Origin: Lentisphaeria bacterium
GTDB taxonomy: Bacteria; Verrucomicrobiota; Lentisphaeria; Oligosphaerales; Oligosphaeraceae
NCBI GenBank assembly: GCA_016287975.1
Contig: JAEEXV010000152.1
Location: 1-27,215 of the forward strand
DNA: 27,215 nt
Direction: 5' to 3'
The notes below the pieces were generated by a model. It saw only the letters and a list, made by a program, of their open reading frames with translations. It had not been told where the DNA came from and did no database searches. Made by a program: the position numbers and the translations under genes. Shown here piece after piece: positions 24,414-27,215 of this stretch. Positions within the stretch are counted from its first letter, which is position 1, and each line of letters starts with the position of its first letter.

Positions 24414-26750
24414 ATGGACGTCATCAAAAAGCATGGGATCCAGATTACGGAACAGGACGGCGCTCCGTTGAATTCAGGCGGGACGCTTTACTGGGATACG
24501 CAATACTCGAACATTGTCCAGCAAAACCTGGGGGACTTCTGCCCGGACACGAAGGTCGAATTGAAGGATAGCGAGGGCAAGGCATTTGAGACCCTATTTT
24601 TCCTGAATGCGAAAAATAGCGCTGAACTATGTGGCAAGTCGGTTTCACTTGCGAAGTCCTCTGCATGCATTCCTGAACAGGATCTGGATCGGTTCATCGA
24701 GCAACTGGATCAACTCCATAAATTGGCGGAGGATCCAAAGACCATGCCCGACAAGCGGGAGTTCCTGCGCTCATTCCGCGTCCCCAGTCCGACGGACATG
24801 CCCGAGGCCTGGCGCGTGACCGATGGGCTGACCAGGCACCTGATCGTGCTGTGGGGCTATGAATCTGGTAAGAACGGCACGGTCTTGCCGTTGACGATGA
24901 CTTCGGCCTCCTGGAGCGATGCTGGAGAGCGCGTGGATTTGAAAGACATCCTGGGCAGTAGACTTGTTCGCAGTTCCTTGAATTACTGGAAACTCCTTAA
25001 GTGGATTGGCATCGCCGTCGTGGTGCTCGTCCTGCTGGCGATGCTCCTCTTCAAACTCAATCCGTTCGGCAAGTGCTGGATTCATGGGCAGAAGTTGGTG
25101 AAAGGCTCTTGTCCCGTCAGATGCGCGGAATGCGGGGAGCATTTGTCATCTGGCAAAAAGACGGTGCCTACTTTCCTTGCTTTGCTGCGGGAAAAAGATG
25201 CTGAGAATTTGCAACTGAAGGATGAGGTCGCGAAGAAGAAATCCGAGATTGAAAAACTTCTGATTGCGATAAAAACAGGGGATACTACCTCAAGCACAGC
25301 CGCATTACAAAAACAGTTCGAAGACGTTTGTAAAGAACGCGACCAGGCGTTGGAGAACCTGAAGGAGGCGAAACGGCAGTTGGCGGATGCGAACCGCCGT
25401 GCGGAGGAGGCTGAGAAGGCGAAGTCCACGGCCGAGAACGCACGTGATGATGCAGTCGCCCGTGCGGAGGAGGCAGAGAAGGCGAAGGCTGCGGCCGAGC
25501 AGGCGCGTGATGCTGCGGTCGCCCGTGCGGAGGAGGCAGAGAAGGCGAAGGCTGCGGCCGAGCAGGCGCGTGACGAAGCGATTGCCCGTGCCGAGAAGGC
25601 GGAGGGGCAGCTGGCGGATGCGAACCGCCGTGCTGAGGAGGCTGAGAAGGCGCGTGACGAAGCGATTGCCCGTGCCAAGGATGCCGATCGAAAAGTCAAG
25701 GAGGCGGAGCAGGCGAGGGCCGATGCCGAAAAGGCGCGTGACGAAGCGATTGCCCGTGTCAAGAAGGCCGAAGGGCAGCTTGCGGATGCGAACCGCCGTG
25801 CTGAGGATGCTGAGAAGGCGAAGGCTGCGGCTGAGAAGGCGCGTGATGCGGCGGTCGCCCGTGCTGAGGAAGCCGAGCATGCACGCGACCAGGCGAAACA
25901 GGCGCGCGACCAGGCGATACAGGAGCGCGACCAGGCGATACAGGCGCGCGACCAGGCGATACAGGAGCGCGACCAGGCGAAACAGGCGCGCGACCAGGCG
26001 CGGAGTCAGTTGGGGCAGATGCAGATCGAACGTGATGAGGCACGGCAACAGTTGGCTCAGACGCGTCAACAACTCGCAAATACGAACCAGCAGTTGGATC
26101 GTGCAAGGGAAGAACTTGCGGATTCGCAAAAAGAAGTGGTTAGGTTGAATCAGCAGTTGAACCAGGCAAATCAACTGCGTGACCAGATGAAGGCGGAACG
26201 CGACCAGATGCAGCAGGAACGCGACCAGGCAAAACTGGAGCGTGGACAGGCACAGAAAGAGCGCGACCAGGCACAGAAGGAGCGCGATCAAGCAATCGTG
26301 GAGCGCGATCAAGCACGGAAGGAGCGCGACGATTTGCGGGGTAGGATAACGCCCAGTCAGCCCAATCCATCTGGCGCTCCTCAGCAACCAGGCGCGGATC
26401 CGAAGGTTGCCGACCCGGCGCAACAAATAAAGCAGGCAAGAGAAGAGCGCGACCAGGCGCGGAGAGAGCGCGACGAGGCGCGGTTGCAATTGGAACGCAT
26501 TCGGAATCAGATGGCGGCTGAGTTGAAGGCTTTGTTGGAGAAGAGCAAGACGGAGTACGATGCGATGGTGGGCAAACTGAATGCAGAGCATTCGCGGATC
26601 TACCGCATTGAACGCGATAAGCAATTGCAACTTCAAAAGTTGCTTACTGATGCTCAAGAGCAAATTGTGAAGTTGAGCAAAGATCAGGAAGAGTTCTGGA
26701 ACAAGAAGACGCAGGATTCGCAGCCTCAGAAGGAGACTGAGCAAAAGTGA
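24414..26750 (+). CDS. Membrane protein with zinc-ribbon-like motif and long heptad-repeat coiled coil (possible SrfA-like)
   Basis: 778 residues. An N-terminal domain of about 195 residues contains FRVPSPTDMPEAWRVTDG and RHLIVLWGYESG, reminiscent of SrfA-type proteins (inference; I cannot align it here). One transmembrane helix follows at about 197-213 (WIGIAVVVLVLLAMLLF). Directly after it is a possible metal site: C221, H224, C233, C237, C240 in KCWIHGQ...GSCPVRCAECGEHL. The remainder, about 255-770, is almost pure coiled coil, with 21-residue (three-heptad) repeats such as RAEEAEKAKAAAEQ at 340-400 and the heptad RDQAIQ(E/A) repeated six times at 491-532. A proline-rich break (PSQPNPSGAPQQPGADP) interrupts the coil near 645. 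Charges on both sides of the helix make topology uncertain. A Shine-Dalgarno (AAGGAG) is 11 bases before the ATG. The gene is coupled to its upstream neighbour by a 33-base gap. Confidence 0.7.
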   Translation: MDVIKKHGIQITEQDGAPLNSGGTLYWDTQYSNIVQQNLGDFCPDTKVELKDSEGKAFETLFFLNAKNSAELCGKSVSLAKSSACIPEQDLDRFIEQLDQLHKLAEDPKTMPDKREFLRSFRVPSPTDMPEAWRVTDGLTRHLIVLWGYESGKNGTVLPLTMTSASWSDAGERVDLKDILGSRLVRSSLNYWKLLKWIGIAVVVLVLLAMLLFKLNPFGKCWIHGQKLVKGSCPVRCAECGEHLSSGKKTVPTFLALLREKDAENLQLKDEVAKKKSEIEKLLIAIKTGDTTSSTAALQKQFEDVCKERDQALENLKEAKRQLADANRRAEEAEKAKSTAENARDDAVARAEEAEKAKAAAEQARDAAVARAEEAEKAKAAAEQARDEAIARAEKAEGQLADANRRAEEAEKARDEAIARAKDADRKVKEAEQARADAEKARDEAIARVKKAEGQLADANRRAEDAEKAKAAAEKARDAAVARAEEAEHARDQAKQARDQAIQERDQAIQARDQAIQERDQAKQARDQARSQLGQMQIERDEARQQLAQTRQQLANTNQQLDRAREELADSQKEVVRLNQQLNQANQLRDQMKAERDQMQQERDQAKLERGQAQKERDQAQKERDQAIVERDQARKERDDLRGRITPSQPNPSGAPQQPGADPKVADPAQQIKQAREERDQARRERDEARLQLERIRNQMAAELKALLEKSKTEYDAMVGKLNAEHSRIYRIERDKQLQLQKLLTDAQEQIVKLSKDQEEFWNKKTQDSQPQKETEQK
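25455..25580 (+). repeat. 63-bp tandem repeat within the coiled-coil gene
   Basis: Two nearly identical 63-base units (25455-25517 and 25518-25580) encode 21 residues each, exactly three heptads. Degenerate relatives with the same ADANRRAEEAEKARDEAIARA theme continue to about 25880. Such in-frame repeats allow the coil to lengthen or shorten by recombination without losing heptad phase. Confidence 0.8.
25884..26009 (+). repeat. 21-bp (one-heptad) tandem repeat in the coiled-coil gene
   Basis: Six consecutive 21-base units encode RDQAKQA, RDQAIQE, RDQAIQA, RDQAIQE, RDQAKQA and RDQARSQ. The bases CGCGACCAGGCG recur at the start of each unit. A looser version of the same heptad series (RDQ...QKE) returns at about 26185-26330. 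Confidence 0.9.
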
Positions 26751-26760
26751 CGGGGGAGGG

Positions 26761-26786
26761 CGAGGTGGCAGGGGACTGCCACCTCG
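26761..26786 (+). terminator. Hairpin after the coiled-coil gene, probable terminator
   Basis: CGAGGTGGCA (26761-26770) pairs perfectly with TGCCACCTCG (26777-26786) around a six-base loop, beginning 10 bases after the TGA. The following sequence (TCATTCTGTAT) is only moderately T-rich, so termination may be partial. Confidence 0.65.
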
Positions 26787-26794
26787 TCATTCTG

Positions 26795-26800
26795 TATAAT
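26795..26800 (+). promoter_or_regulatory. Possible -10 box TATAAT for the last gene
   Basis: A perfect TATAAT follows the terminator hairpin and lies about 164 bases before the next ATG. No good -35 hexamer is seen at the right distance; that position falls within the hairpin, so this is a weak call. Confidence 0.3.
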
Positions 26801-26963
26801 GGAAGACGCACGGAAGTTCAGCCACGCGTTATTTTCAAGAAGGTAGATTGGAGAGAAATCAGGTGAGCCCAGGAGACGCGAGGGGGCCGGGGGCAGGAGG
26901 GGGGCGGCGGGACATGTATGGAGCGGCTGCATTTTGCACGTGATTGGATCGGGGGATAGAGCT

Positions 26964-27215
26964 ATGAGCGAGATGGAGACATGCTATTATCGGAAACGGC
27001 TGTCGGAATACGTCACCTCCGTGCAGTTGGCTTATAGTTTTCTGGAGGGGCGGGTGGATGAAGCGGAAGAGGTTTTTGAGCGGGACGGCCGTGAATTGAC
27101 CTTTGCCCAGATTCGCAAGGAGGATCCAACGGTCCAGGCGGTGCTGGCGAAGTGCCGGGACCTGTATAAACCCGCGTTGTCGCGGTCGGAATTGGAACGA
27201 CAGCTCACGAATAGC
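26964..27215 (+). CDS. Unrecognised protein, N-terminal 84 residues only (runs off the window)
   Basis: An open frame from the ATG at 26964 continues without a stop to the last base, giving 84 codons. It begins MSEMETCYYRKRLSEYVTS and continues with an acidic, helix-rich stretch that includes LEGRVDEAEEVFERDG and RKEDPTVQAVLAKCRDLY. No domain can be named. There is no signal peptide. The preceding GGGGGATAGAG is a passable ribosome binding site. It lies on the same strand as the four-gene cluster, 213 bases after it, and could be a fifth component or the start of an independent gene with its own promoter. Confidence 0.55.
   Translation, partial: MSEMETCYYRKRLSEYVTSVQLAYSFLEGRVDEAEEVFERDGRELTFAQIRKEDPTVQAVLAKCRDLYKPALSRSELERQLTNS

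Overview
The window looks like a high-GC bacterium from a gut or anaerobic niche. It is most plausibly a member of the PVC superphylum (Lentisphaerota/Kiritimatiellota-like). That placement is inferred from the very large secreted LamG/glycosidase-like proteins, the tandem class II aldolase, the anaerobic indolepyruvate ferredoxin oxidoreductase and the GC-rich dispersed hairpin repeats; there is no rRNA or other taxonomic marker here.

Left half (about 1-15,830; roughly two thirds or more GC). Ten genes all lie on the minus strand. In transcription order they are: PHP-domain phosphoesterase, DMT/EamA transporter, MarC family protein, phosphodiester glycosidase (NAGPA-like), nitroreductase, IorA, IorB, tandem-domain class II aldolase, a 1379-aa LamG/glycosidase-like secreted protein and an 1131-aa secreted glycosidase-like protein. 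Several are tightly coupled (ATGA overlaps at IorA/IorB and at glycosidase/nitroreductase), so PHP through IorB is probably one transcription unit. The aldolase and the two secreted proteins follow after gaps that hold tandem repeats or a second promoter. Two gaps contain short-period tandem arrays: an 8-bp/33-bp array at 3513-3667 and a 24-copy 9-bp array at 9239-9454. The genes on this side show marked scarcity of CCGG, yet the 9-bp array is made of CCGG at nearly every junction.

Centre (15,830-16,696). This is a divergent intergenic region of about 870 bp with no gene that I accept. A perfect 15-bp motif (ACAGGGGTTATATTA) faces outward at each side and looks like a pair of promoters. Between them are two inverted copies of a dispersed hairpin-bearing repeat. 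On the plus side a strong intrinsic terminator lies about 230 nt after the promoter motif and before the first gene, which implies a small RNA or an attenuated leader.

Right half (16,697-27,215; lower GC, plus strand). Four complete genes and one cut-off gene form a cluster related to the poorly understood SrfABC group. They are an SrfC-like P-loop GTPase, an SrfB-like actin/Hsp70-fold ATPase, a secreted-then-membrane coiled-coil protein whose C-terminus resembles the GrpE beta domain, and a membrane protein with a zinc-ribbon-like motif and a very long heptad-repeat coiled coil. I interpret this as a membrane-anchored assembly driven by a GTPase and an Hsp70-like ATPase. Its function is unknown and it is the best candidate here for an undescribed system.
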